Origin: JBFWMG01 sp050251715
GTDB lineage: Bacteria; Desulfobacterota; Desulfovibrionia; Desulfovibrionales; Desulfovibrionaceae
NCBI GenBank assembly: GCA_050251715.1
Contig: JBFWMG010000003.1
Location: forward strand, 62,001-126,000
Reading direction: 5' to 3'
Length of the DNA: 64,000 nt
Below, piece after piece: positions 15,966 through 23,939 of this stretch. Made by a program: the position numbers and the translations under genes. The notes under the pieces were generated by a model. That model was not told the origin of the DNA, made no database searches, and saw only the letters and a list, made by a program, of their open reading frames with translations. Numbering within the stretch: the first letter of the stretch is position 1; each line of letters begins with the position of its first letter.

Positions 15966-16030
15966 CAGGTCGGCGGCTTTTTTGTCTGTGGACGGGGGCA
16001 TGGAGGGGGCAAGACTATATCGCAACGCGA

Positions 16031-16087
16031 GGCGGGTTTCGGAGCGGCGGGAGATCGATCTTCCGCCACTCCGAAACCCGCCTTTTT
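16031..16087 (+). terminator. long hairpin downstream of hgcB
   Basis: GGCGGGTTTCGGAG and CTCCGAAACCCGCC pair perfectly, with a further GGCGG/CCGCC stem inside and a GAGATCGATCTT loop. Five T follow on the plus strand, so it is a standard terminator for plus-strand transcription. On the minus strand the same hairpin closes the hgcAB transcript about 40 bases after hgcB, though without a T run. Confidence 0.7.
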
Positions 16088-16125
16088 GTGTGCGCGGGAC
16101 CGGTGTTTCCCCGGTCCATGTCCGT

Positions 16126-16413
16126 TCAGCAGCAGTTGGGGCCGCAGGCGGCCCTGTCCTTGCCTTTGAGCCAGACCTGGATGATGTAGCTGGCACAACC
16201 CACGCCGGGGGTGACGGAGAGGGCCTGGGTGGGGCAGTTGGTGGCGCACGCACCGCATTCGATGCAGGCGTCGTGGTCGACGATGATGGCTTTTTCGTCC
16301 GCCATGGCCAGAACCTGGTGGGGGCAGACCGTGGTGCAGGAGGTGCAGCCGATGCAGCGGTCGGGATCGAGCCGCAGGGTGGACGCGCCGTCTATGTAGC
16401 GGAAGTCTTTCAT
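16126..16413 (-). CDS. hgcB: mercury methylation ferredoxin HgcB
   Basis: A 95-residue 2[4Fe-4S] ferredoxin that passes electrons to the corrinoid protein HgcA for methylmercury formation. Cluster motifs are CIGCTSC..VC (Cys 20, 23, 26, 30) and CIECGAC..NC (Cys 50, 53, 56, 60). It also has the HgcB-specific third set: Cys73 in TPGVGC and the C-terminal pair Cys94-Cys95 in CGPNCC. These distinguish it from ordinary ferredoxins and match the numbering known for Desulfovibrio HgcB, as I recall it. AAGGAG lies 9 bases before the ATG, and the gene starts 17 bases after hgcA. Confidence 0.93.
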   Translation of the reverse strand: MKDFRYIDGASTLRLDPDRCIGCTSCTTVCPHQVLAMADEKAIIVDHDACIECGACATNCPTQALSVTPGVGCASYIIQVWLKGKDRAACGPNCC

Positions 16414-16430
16414 GGGGAAACTCCTTGTGG

Positions 16431-17666
16431 TCAGGCGGCAAAGGGCGCCCAGGCCCAGAGGATCGCGGCGGCCAGGACCGCCAGCGCCTGGATGGGCATC
16501 CAGCGGCGCATTTCCTTTTCCACGCCGGTGGGCGAGGTAAAGGGCGTGGAGCCGGTAAAGTTCATGCCGCAATAGGAGGCGGCGGCTGCCGCAACCAGGG
16601 GCAGGGCCAGGTTTTCCAGGCCGGTGGCGGCGGACGAGGGGAGGAGGGCAATAACGAGGCCGAGGGCAAGGCCGATGACGGCGCCCTTGAGGGCGAACAT
16701 GCGTCCGGGCAGCCAGGGCAGCAGGGCGGGCACGGCAAAATTTCCGGCCAAAAGGCCGCCCAGCCCGGCCGTGGTGAGCAGGATGCAGCGGCGCAGGGTC
16801 TCGTGCGAGAAGGGGGCGGGGCTGATGGCGGAGAGAATCGCGGCGGCGAGGAAAAGCCACAGGGCGAGCTTGCGCGCGAGATAGAGCTCCACGGGCACGA
16901 GCGCGAGGCGCTCGCGCAGGGTGAAGGTGACGGTGCGCATGGCGGCGTCGGCGTGGTGGCCGTTGGCCAGGAAGCGGGGCAGGTCGGCGGCGCGTACCGG
17001 CCCCCATGCGACAGTGAAGCCGCAGGCTTTTTTGACGGCGCGGGCCGCGACGCCGGTGGCGCCGAGTTGGGGCACGATGAGCGTGCGGTGGCGCACCACG
17101 GTGTCGAGCCGGGTCTGCTGGACGCGGCTGGCGAGTTCGCCGGTGCCGAAGGTGCCTTTGCTGGCGGCGCACCAGACGTTGACCCCGCGCGTATCAAGCA
17201 CCAGCAGCCACGCGTCCGTGCCGGGCAACGCGGTGCGCACGGTGTCGAAGGTGAGCTTGTAGTTGGCCGTGACGATGACGGGCGAGTCGGGCGTGGGGTT
17301 GCCGAGGCAGTAGAGGCCGGGGGCCACGCGGTAGTCGTCGCGGGTGCACCCGATGCGCGCGCCCAGCGTGCCCAGGCGGTCCGACGGGCAAAGGGCGGTG
17401 CGCACGCGGGGCACGGGTCCGGCGGGGGTGGGCACGAAACCGTCCACATAGGGGCGGATGGCGTAGCCGGGGCGCTCGTACGCCGATGCGCGCGGGCCGG
17501 GCCTGGCGCCGCAGCAGGGCACCTCGTCGTTGCCGCACGTGGAGGCGGCGGTCGTGGCCGGGGAACAGTCGCACGCGGCGGCCGGGCGGCACGTCGCCGC
17601 GCCTGCATCGCAACATGGCTTTGATTTGTCTTGCGGCGCGGCGTCCGCCATGGGCAACAATTTCAT
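16431..17666 (-). CDS. hgcA: mercury methylation corrinoid protein HgcA (NVWCAASK variant)
   Basis: A 411-residue HgcA. Its corrinoid-binding domain (CdhD-like) carries the cap-helix motif NVWCAASKGTFGT at residues 163-175, whose Cys166 is expected to ligate cobalt. The flanks VLDTRGVNVW and LIVPQLGATGVAA..VKKACGF..WGPVRAADLP are typical. From about residue 265 there are four to five membrane helices (KLALWLFLAAAILSAI onward). The motif normally ends A-G-K; here it is A-S-K (AGC codon), an unusual change. The first 60 residues add a Cys-rich extension ending in PCCG. Start at 17666 has GAGG 8 bases upstream. Confidence 0.93.
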   Translation of the reverse strand: MKLLPMADAAPQDKSKPCCDAGAATCRPAAACDCSPATTAASTCGNDEVPCCGARPGPRASAYERPGYAIRPYVDGFVPTPAGPVPRVRTALCPSDRLGTLGARIGCTRDDYRVAPGLYCLGNPTPDSPVIVTANYKLTFDTVRTALPGTDAWLLVLDTRGVNVWCAASKGTFGTGELASRVQQTRLDTVVRHRTLIVPQLGATGVAARAVKKACGFTVAWGPVRAADLPRFLANGHHADAAMRTVTFTLRERLALVPVELYLARKLALWLFLAAAILSAISPAPFSHETLRRCILLTTAGLGGLLAGNFAVPALLPWLPGRMFALKGAVIGLALGLVIALLPSSAATGLENLALPLVAAAAASYCGMNFTGSTPFTSPTGVEKEMRRWMPIQALAVLAAAILWAWAPFAA

Positions 17667-17683
17667 GACATCCTCGCGGCGGG

Positions 17684-18019
17684 CTACAGCGAGCGCGCCA
17701 GGGTTTCGAAGCGGGCCAGGGCGTGGCGGTCCACACAGTAACATATTTTCGGGCCGTCCACACTACCCTTGATGAGACCGGCGTCCTTGAGCTGCTTGAG
17801 GTGCTGGCTCACCGTGGATTGGGCCAGGGGCAGCATGTCCACGATGGCGCCGCACAAGCAGCGGTCCATGGCCTTGAGGTGGGCGAGGATGCGCACGCGC
17901 ACGGGATGTCCCAGCGCCTTGCACGCGGCGGCGAACCATTCGAGGTCCGCCTCGGACGTTGTCGTCGCGAGCGGAAGGGGCGCTTCGCACGCGGGGGTGC
18001 CATGGCATGTCTTGTTCAT
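17684..18019 (-). CDS. ArsR family regulator upstream of hgcAB
   Basis: A 111-residue winged-helix repressor. The ArsR HTH is plain (KALGHPVRVRILAHLKAMDRCLCGAIVDMLPLAQSTVSQHLKQLKDAGLIKGSVDGPKICY). A CLC pair sits at the start of the sensing/recognition helix region and a CYC follows the wing, so it may sense a thiophilic metal(loid) such as As(III) or Hg(II). It ends 17 bases before hgcA on the same strand and is probably its regulator and first gene of the operon. ArsR-like genes next to hgcAB are, as I recall, known from other Desulfovibrionaceae. Confidence 0.88.
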   Translation of the reverse strand: MNKTCHGTPACEAPLPLATTTSEADLEWFAAACKALGHPVRVRILAHLKAMDRCLCGAIVDMLPLAQSTVSQHLKQLKDAGLIKGSVDGPKICYCVDRHALARFETLARSL

Positions 18020-18216
18020 CGTGCATCGTCGATATGCGATAGGCTTCCGTGTTGTCAATCCGTGCGGGGCAAACATGCGTCCGTCAGGGCGGGTATGGAG
18101 AACGCTGGGTGCGCGGGACATGCCCGGGAACACGGAGGGCTCGGTGGCGGTTCGGGCGCGCGCGGAGGGGAGGGGTGGGGCTTGCGCTCGGGCGGCGCTG
18201 CTGCGACAGTGCGGCC

Positions 18217-19188
18217 ATGAGTATGCGGTCGGATTGGTTGGAGAGGGCGGCGCAAGAGGCGCGCGCACGCGGTTTCGCCACGCGGGAGGGGCGCGGCGGG
18301 GATGCCGCGCGCGGCGTGGTTGTCGTGGCCGAGGCGCATGCGCCCGCGATCCGCGAGGCGGTGGAGGCGTATGTGCGTGCGCTGGCCGGGCGGGAAGGCG
18401 GGTGCCTGGTGGGCCTGGAGCATTACTGGGGCGGGCCGGGCGACGACCTGGCCGGGGAGCTGCGCGCCGCGCTCGCGGATCTGTTCGGCCCCTGGGCCGG
18501 GCACGCGCAGGGCGGGGCCGGGTATGCGGGGCTGCTGGACGCGCCGGGTGTGGCCGCGTTCGGCCTGGAGGACAGGGAGATATTTTTGGACGCCGTGGCG
18601 GTGCGCGACTACGCGGCCACGGTGGAGGTGGTGCTGCACCTGATCGTGCGGGCCGGGCGGCTGGATGTGCGCGGCAGGGACGCGGCGGTCGCGCGCGAGG
18701 CCGTGGCCGGGCTGCGGCGGCTGCGCGCGCGGCGTCCGGGCCCGGCCATCCCCGCCTTGGACGCGGACCTGTACGGCTTTGCCTCGTCGGTGATCGGCGG
18801 GCTGGACAACGGGGCGGCGCGGGTGTTCAACGCGGGCCGCCGCGCGTTTTTCGAGCGGGTGCTGGATGACGCGTCCGGCCTGCCCGCGCCGCTGGCCGAT
18901 GACGAGGGCGTGGCCGCGTATCTGGCCGGGTTGCGGGCCACGTATGTGGGGTTTCTGGACGGGGTGGCGGCCCATGTGCTGCACCGCCGCAACACGGCCA
19001 TGGCGGCCCATGTGGCGCGGTATGCGGCGGCATCGACCCTGCCGTGCGTGGTGGTCGTGGGCGCGCAGCACGTGTTTGCCGATGCCCAGGCCATGACCAC
19101 GCTGCGCATGCCCGCGCTGCGCGTGGCCGAAGCATTGGAACTGCCCAGGCTGTTGCCGGGCGCGTCGCTGGTGGTGCGGGCTTTTTAG
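18217..19188 (+). CDS. hypothetical protein, possible EreA/ChaN/TraB-fold
   Basis: A 323-residue soluble protein, very GC-rich. Two ends of the protein recall the EreA/ChaN/TraB superfamily: an early strand VVVVAEAHAPAIREAVEAYV, followed by CLVGLEHYWGG, and a late RRNTAMAAHVARYAAASTLPCVVVVGAQHVFADAQ, like the R-N-x-x-MA ... GxxH pattern there. Those folds include esterases, haem-iron-related proteins and proteases. The similarity is weak, so function is open. It is divergent from the arsR-hgcAB operon and starts at MSMRSDW. Confidence 0.45.
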   Translation: MSMRSDWLERAAQEARARGFATREGRGGDAARGVVVVAEAHAPAIREAVEAYVRALAGREGGCLVGLEHYWGGPGDDLAGELRAALADLFGPWAGHAQGGAGYAGLLDAPGVAAFGLEDREIFLDAVAVRDYAATVEVVLHLIVRAGRLDVRGRDAAVAREAVAGLRRLRARRPGPAIPALDADLYGFASSVIGGLDNGAARVFNAGRRAFFERVLDDASGLPAPLADDEGVAAYLAGLRATYVGFLDGVAAHVLHRRNTAMAAHVARYAAASTLPCVVVVGAQHVFADAQAMTTLRMPALRVAEALELPRLLPGASLVVRAF

Positions 19189-19287
19189 AGCATCTTAACT
19201 TTGAAAAAGTTTAGATGCTCTTATGCATTTTGTTGAAATAATGCTTCATTATTTCAAGTTGTAACATTGTTTCAATGTTAAAATGCG
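19187..19287. other. AT-rich cluster of three hairpins between convergent genes
   Basis: Hairpin 1, 19187-19221, has a 16-base stem with one mismatch around GAA and begins within the stop codon of the upstream gene. Hairpin 2, 19234-19256, has a perfect 10-base stem TGAAATAATG with a CTT loop. Hairpin 3, 19262-19280, has a perfect 8-base stem TAACATTG with a TTT loop. GCATTTT (19224-19230) and AAAATGC (19281-19287) enclose hairpins 2 and 3. The block is far more AT-rich than its surroundings. Confidence 0.75.
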
Positions 19288-19316
19288 CTAGGCCGTCTGC
19301 CCCGCGTGCGGCGGCG

Positions 19317-19649
19317 TCAGGCCGCGCAGTGGACGCAAAGGTCGGATTCGGGCAGGGCGAGCAGCCGGGGCAGGGGGATGCGCTCGCCGCAGGCGGCGCA
19401 ATAGCCGTATTCCGGCGAGTCGATGGCTTCCAGGGCGCGGGTGAGCTTGAGGCGGCGGGTCTTGGCGGCGCGCAGCGCCACCTCGTTGACTTCCTGGTTG
19501 ACGATGGTGTCCATGCGCGACAGCCTGCCGATGGCCGCGTCCGGCTCCACGGGCTGGGTCACGGTTTCCAGCTCCGCGATGCGGGTATGCAGCCCGGCGA
19601 TTTCCTGCCGGATCATTTCCTTTAGTTTGGCCTTGTCGCGTGGGTCCAT
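19317..19649 (-). CDS. DksA/TraR-type zinc-finger protein
   Basis: A 110-residue protein with an N-terminal coiled coil (MDPRDKAKLKEMIRQEIAGLHTRIAELE) and a C4 zinc finger: YGYCAACGERIPLPRLLALPESDLCVHCA. The order SPEYGYC..CGE.IP..RL.A.P....C..C is diagnostic for the DksA/TraR family, which binds the RNA polymerase secondary channel. It is shorter than E. coli DksA (151) and lacks the acidic DxxDxA coiled-coil tip in its usual form, so an exact DksA role is uncertain. Start chosen at MDPRDK. Confidence 0.82.
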   Translation of the reverse strand: MDPRDKAKLKEMIRQEIAGLHTRIAELETVTQPVEPDAAIGRLSRMDTIVNQEVNEVALRAAKTRRLKLTRALEAIDSPEYGYCAACGERIPLPRLLALPESDLCVHCAA

Positions 19650-19722
19650 GTGCGTGTTCTCCCAACAAAAACGCGGCAGCGTCATCTGCCGCGTCCGCCT
19701 ACGGGATCATTTCATAAGTAAT

Positions 19723-21243
19723 CTAGAGCAAGCCCAGAAGCTTGTAAAGGGTGGGAACGTCCAGGTGGGCGCGTACCACGTCGGCCAGGCGGTCCAGGGC
19801 GGGTTCCAGGTCAAAGGGCGTGGGCACGCCAACGGGGGCAAGCCCCTTGCGGCGGCGCACCGTGTCCAGGAAATGGCGGCGGAAGGCGTCGCTGTCAAAG
19901 ATGCCATGCAGATAGGTGCCCCACACGGGCAGGTCGGCGCGGCCCAGGCCCAGGGACGCGTTGTCCGGGCCGGTCACGGCCACCTGGGTGGGCGGGGCGC
20001 CGGGAAGCAGCGTGGTGACGCCGTGGTGGATTTCGTAGCCGCGCACGGGCAGGCCGCTGGGCTCGTGGCGGCCCGCCACGCGGGTAAGCACCTTGTCCGC
20101 GCCCATGGCCGTGGCCACGGGCAGGAGCCCCAGCCCCTGTTCCGCGTTGCGGTCGGTTTCCACGGCGTCCGGGTCGGACACGTGTGCCCCCAGCATCTGG
20201 AAGCCGCCGCAGATGCCCACCACCTCGCATACCCCGCCGCGCGCCAACGCGCCAATGGCCGCGTCCAGGCCCGAGGTGCGCAAAAAGGCCATGTCGCCCG
20301 CCGTGTTCTTGCTGCCGGGCAGGATGACCACGTCGGGCGCGCCCAGGTCGCGGGCGCGGCGTACCACGCGCAGCCGCACGTCAGGCTCCTGGCGCAGGGC
20401 GTCGCAATCGGTGAAATTGGCGATGTGCGGCAGGTCGATGAGCGCCACGTCCAGGCAGCCCGCCCCGGTTGCCGCGTCCGTGGCCGCGCCTGCCTGCGCC
20501 GCGTCCTTGAAGCTGACCGAATCCTCCTCGGGCAGACCCAGGTCCGTGATGTGCGGCACCACGCCGAAAAAGGGCTTGCCCGTGCGCCGGGTGGTAAAAT
20601 CCAGCGCGGGATCCAGCAGCGAGGCGTCGCCCCGGAAGCGGTTGAGCACGAATCCGGCCACCAGGGCGCGTTCGGCGGGGTCGAGCAGCTCCATGGTGCC
20701 CACCAGGGCCGCGAACACGCCGCCCCGGTCGATGTCGCCCACCAGCACGACCTTGGCTCCCGCGTGGGCGGCCATGGCCATGTTCACGATGTCGTGGCTC
20801 TTCAGGTTGATTTCCGCCGGGCTGCCCGCGCCCTCCAGCACCATGACCTCGTGTTCCGCCGCCAGCGAGGCGTAGGCCTCGGTCACGCGGGCAAAGGCCT
20901 GGGGCTTGTAGCGCAGGTATTCCGCCACGCGCATGTTGCCCACGGGCTTGCCCATGACGATGACCTGCGAGCCCACGTCCGAGGTGGGCTTGAGCAGCAC
21001 GGGGTTCATGCGCGCATCGGGCTCCAGGCGGCAGGCAGCGGCCTGGGTGGCCTGGGCGCGGCCCAGTTCGCGGCCGTCCGGGGTCACAAAGGAGTTGAGC
21101 GACATGTTCTGCGCCTTGAAGGGCGCGACGCGGAAGCCGTCCCGCAGCAGAATGCGGCACATGGCGGCGGTGAGCACGCTTTTGCCCGCGTTGGAGCAGG
21201 TGCCCTGAAACATGAGGGCCGGTGGCAGATGGGGTGTGGGCAT
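19723..21243 (-). CDS. cobQ: cobyric acid synthase
   Basis: A 506-residue glutamine-dependent amidase of the cobalamin pathway; it amidates four side chains of adenosylcobyrinic acid a,c-diamide. N-terminal dethiobiotin-synthetase-like domain with the P-loop GTCSNAGKS and FKAQNMSLNS; C-terminal class I glutaminase-like domain with the nucleophile in GICGGFQMLG (about 343) and GTYLHGIF (about 445). VLEGAGSPAEINL and LVGDIDRGGVFA are also family hallmarks. GGAG precedes the start. It supplies corrinoid, the cofactor HgcA needs. Confidence 0.95.
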   Translation of the reverse strand: MPTPHLPPALMFQGTCSNAGKSVLTAAMCRILLRDGFRVAPFKAQNMSLNSFVTPDGRELGRAQATQAAACRLEPDARMNPVLLKPTSDVGSQVIVMGKPVGNMRVAEYLRYKPQAFARVTEAYASLAAEHEVMVLEGAGSPAEINLKSHDIVNMAMAAHAGAKVVLVGDIDRGGVFAALVGTMELLDPAERALVAGFVLNRFRGDASLLDPALDFTTRRTGKPFFGVVPHITDLGLPEEDSVSFKDAAQAGAATDAATGAGCLDVALIDLPHIANFTDCDALRQEPDVRLRVVRRARDLGAPDVVILPGSKNTAGDMAFLRTSGLDAAIGALARGGVCEVVGICGGFQMLGAHVSDPDAVETDRNAEQGLGLLPVATAMGADKVLTRVAGRHEPSGLPVRGYEIHHGVTTLLPGAPPTQVAVTGPDNASLGLGRADLPVWGTYLHGIFDSDAFRRHFLDTVRRRKGLAPVGVPTPFDLEPALDRLADVVRAHLDVPTLYKLLGLL

Positions 21244-21416
21244 GTGATCTCCGGGCCGCTGGGGGCGGCTCACGGTTGGATACCCCAAGGCGGGGCGGGC
21301 CACAAGGCGCGGGCGCACCTGATTTTTCTTGCCCAAGCCGTGGGGGTTGACTACATTTATGGGTGCATCGGTCAACAAACGACACCCTTGACGGCAAAGG
21401 GAACAGGGGAGACGGC

Positions 21417-23705
21417 ATGAACAAGGCGGTTCGGTATATTCTCTTTGGTCTCGTGGGCGTGGTCGTGTTGCTGCTGGCCGCCGTGGTGCTCATCCCCCTG
21501 TTTGTGGACGTCAACGACTTCAAGCAGGAGATAGCGGCGCAGGTGCGCGAGCGGACCGGGCGCGAACTGGTTTTCGAGGGCGATATCTCGCTGCATGTCT
21601 TTCCGCGCGTGGCGCTGGAGCTTGGCCCCATGCGCATGGCCGATGACCCCGCCTTCGGCTCCGGCGATTTCGTGCGCATCAGGCACGCCACCGGCGACGT
21701 GGATCTGCTGCCCATGTTCAGCGGCGTGTTCCAGGTGGGCACCTTGCGCCTGGACGGGTTGGTGCTCAATCTGGCCGTGGACAAGGACGGATGGGGCAAC
21801 TGGCGGTCGCTGATGGGCGACCGGAAACCGGGCGCCACGGGTCAGGGCGCGGATGGCGCGCAGGGCGAGGCCGGGGATGCCTTTTCCCTGGCCGGACCGG
21901 AGGCGAGATCCGGCGCGGGCGTGCGCGAGCAGACCCTGGCCGAGAACGCGCCGCCTCCGCCCGCATCCATGCGTGACGCGGCGCAGCCCACGGCCCAGGC
22001 CGGGCCCATGGTCTCGGTGCAGGCCATTGCCGTGACCGATGCGGCGGTGCGGTTTACGGACCAGGGAAAGGGCGCGGCCTACGAGCTGACGGGTTTTTCC
22101 CTGGAAACCGGCTCGCTGGCGCTGGATGACGCGGCCCGTTTTACCGACATCACCCTGCGCTGCGCCGTGGCCCTGGGCGATCCCAGGCTTGACGCGGCCA
22201 TCACGGCCACGGCCAAGGCCAACCTGGACAACGTGGCCCGCCGGTTCGAGGCAAGGGATCTGGACCTGGCCGTGGCCGCCACGGGCGGCGTGCTGCCCGG
22301 TGGCAAGGCGAACCTCTCCGTGCGCGGGGGGGTGGTGTACGACATGGCCTCCGGCGCGGTGTCCCTGCACGATTTTCGGCTTGCCGCCTATGGCGCGGCC
22401 CTGCGCGCCACGTTGGCCGCCAACGTGGCGGCATCCACAGTGGACGGGCGCATCGTGCTGGAACCCACGGATCTGCGGGCCGTGCTGGCCGCCATGGGCG
22501 CGCCCCTGCCCGCCATGGCCGACCCCAAGGCGCTGACCGCCGTGGGCGCGGCCATGGCCGTCACGGCCAGCGCCGAGCGGGTGGCCCTGTCGGACATAGC
22601 CATTGATGTGGACGGCGCGGCCATCACCGGATCGGCGTCCGTGAGCGCCTTTGACAAGCCGGACATCGCCTTTGCCCTGGCCGCGCCCAGCCTGGATGCG
22701 GACCGCTACATGCCCGCCAAGGGCGGCGAAGGCCAGGACGGCGCGGGCAAGGCGCCCGAGCCCGATGCGTCCAGGGACAAGGACGGCGGGCTGGACGATG
22801 CGGCCCGCGCCGCGTTGCGGCGGCTGGTGCTGGACGGTTCGGTCAAGGTGGGCCGTCTCAAGGTTTCGGGCGTCACGGCCACCAACATTGAGGTGGGCGT
22901 GCGAGGGAAGGACGGGGTGTTCAAGGTCGCGCCCTGCGACCTGGCGCTGTACGGCGGCACGGTCAAGACAACCCTGGGAGCGGATCTGCGCGGCACGATC
23001 GCGGCCACTGATCTGGGGCTTGCCGTGGCGGCCGTGGGCGTGGGCGACCTGATCCGCGACCTGACCGGCCAGGACGTGCTGTCCGGAGCGGCCACGCTGG
23101 CCCTCACCCTGAAGAGCCGGGGCGAGGCGATGCGGGACATGGTGCGCACCCTCACGGGCGGCGGCACGTTCAGTCTGCGCGACGGTGCGTTCAATGGTTT
23201 CCGGATCGTGCCCGAAGGCACCGAGAAACAGCTGCGAAACGATGCGCAGCGCAAGACCGTGGAGAACGTGGCCAAGCGCCAGCCGTTCAAGGCCATCACC
23301 GCGTCCTTCGCGGTCAAGGACGGCGTGCTGTCCACCAACAACCTGAAGCTGGCCGCCGACGGCCTGGGCGCCACGGGCGGCGGCTCCGTGAACCTGGCCG
23401 CCAACACCCTGGACGTGCAGGCCTCCGTGGACATGCGCGGCCTGCCCAGGCTTCCTGTCTACGCCACGGGGGCGCTCACGGATCCGAGCTATGGCCTTGA
23501 CGCCAAGCTGTTTCTGAAAGAGACGGTGCGCGGGCTCGTGGAAGTGCCCGTGCAGGCGGGCGAGACCTTGCTGCAAGGCGTGGGGTCGGCCCTGGGCCTG
23601 ACCCAGGAGAAGAAGGCGGAGCCCGAAGAGGGGGGCGAAGAAAAGAAGTCCGGAAGCGATCTGTTGGAAAGCATAGGCAACATCTTCGGCGGTACCAAGA
23701 AGTAG
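21417..23705 (+). CDS. AsmA family protein
   Basis: A 762-residue envelope protein. One N-terminal membrane segment (YILFGLVGVVVLLLAAVVLIPLFV, about 6-29), then VDVNDFKQEIAAQVRERTGRELVFEGDISLHVFPRVALELGPM, the AsmA start signature; the C-terminal part has GGGTFSLRDGAFNGFRI and LDVQASVDMRGLPRLPVYATGALTDPSY, the conserved AsmA end. AsmA-like proteins span the periplasm as bridge-like lipid carriers or affect outer-membrane assembly. A low-complexity Ala/Gly insertion lies at about 130-200. It ends in a charged Lys/Glu tail. It diverges from cobQ. Confidence 0.85.
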   Translation: MNKAVRYILFGLVGVVVLLLAAVVLIPLFVDVNDFKQEIAAQVRERTGRELVFEGDISLHVFPRVALELGPMRMADDPAFGSGDFVRIRHATGDVDLLPMFSGVFQVGTLRLDGLVLNLAVDKDGWGNWRSLMGDRKPGATGQGADGAQGEAGDAFSLAGPEARSGAGVREQTLAENAPPPPASMRDAAQPTAQAGPMVSVQAIAVTDAAVRFTDQGKGAAYELTGFSLETGSLALDDAARFTDITLRCAVALGDPRLDAAITATAKANLDNVARRFEARDLDLAVAATGGVLPGGKANLSVRGGVVYDMASGAVSLHDFRLAAYGAALRATLAANVAASTVDGRIVLEPTDLRAVLAAMGAPLPAMADPKALTAVGAAMAVTASAERVALSDIAIDVDGAAITGSASVSAFDKPDIAFALAAPSLDADRYMPAKGGEGQDGAGKAPEPDASRDKDGGLDDAARAALRRLVLDGSVKVGRLKVSGVTATNIEVGVRGKDGVFKVAPCDLALYGGTVKTTLGADLRGTIAATDLGLAVAAVGVGDLIRDLTGQDVLSGAATLALTLKSRGEAMRDMVRTLTGGGTFSLRDGAFNGFRIVPEGTEKQLRNDAQRKTVENVAKRQPFKAITASFAVKDGVLSTNNLKLAADGLGATGGGSVNLAANTLDVQASVDMRGLPRLPVYATGALTDPSYGLDAKLFLKETVRGLVEVPVQAGETLLQGVGSALGLTQEKKAEPEEGGEEKKSGSDLLESIGNIFGGTKK

Positions 23706-23939
23706 CGGGTGCGCCCCAAGGCGTCCTGGCGGCACGCCTCATGCGTGGGGGCGTGGCGCGGGACGATCCCGGCATGGGGCGATCCGGCGCCGCTCTGGAC
23801 GCGGCGAGGCTGCCATGGCGCAGGTTGGTTGCGGCGGACGCGGCTCCGTGCACCAGGTTCGCCTGTGGCTGGCGGCGACGGGTTTGGCCCCGCAAATCGG
23901 GGCGGCGTGGGTCTTATGGTCGGGGGGAGGCTGGGCGGA

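Noticed and set aside
16425..17624. Plus-strand ORF of 399 residues
   Set aside because: Antisense shadow of hgcA; Gly/Ala/Arg-rich composition without family pattern.
19423..21420. Plus-strand ORF of 665 residues
   Set aside because: Antisense of cobQ and the DksA-like gene; His/Gln/Ala-rich and patternless.
21372..23735. Minus-strand ORF of 787 residues
   Set aside because: Antisense of the AsmA gene.
23706..23939. Possible gene between asmA and the GGDEF gene
   Set aside because: Short GC-rich frames without ribosome sites or family pattern; treated as intergenic.
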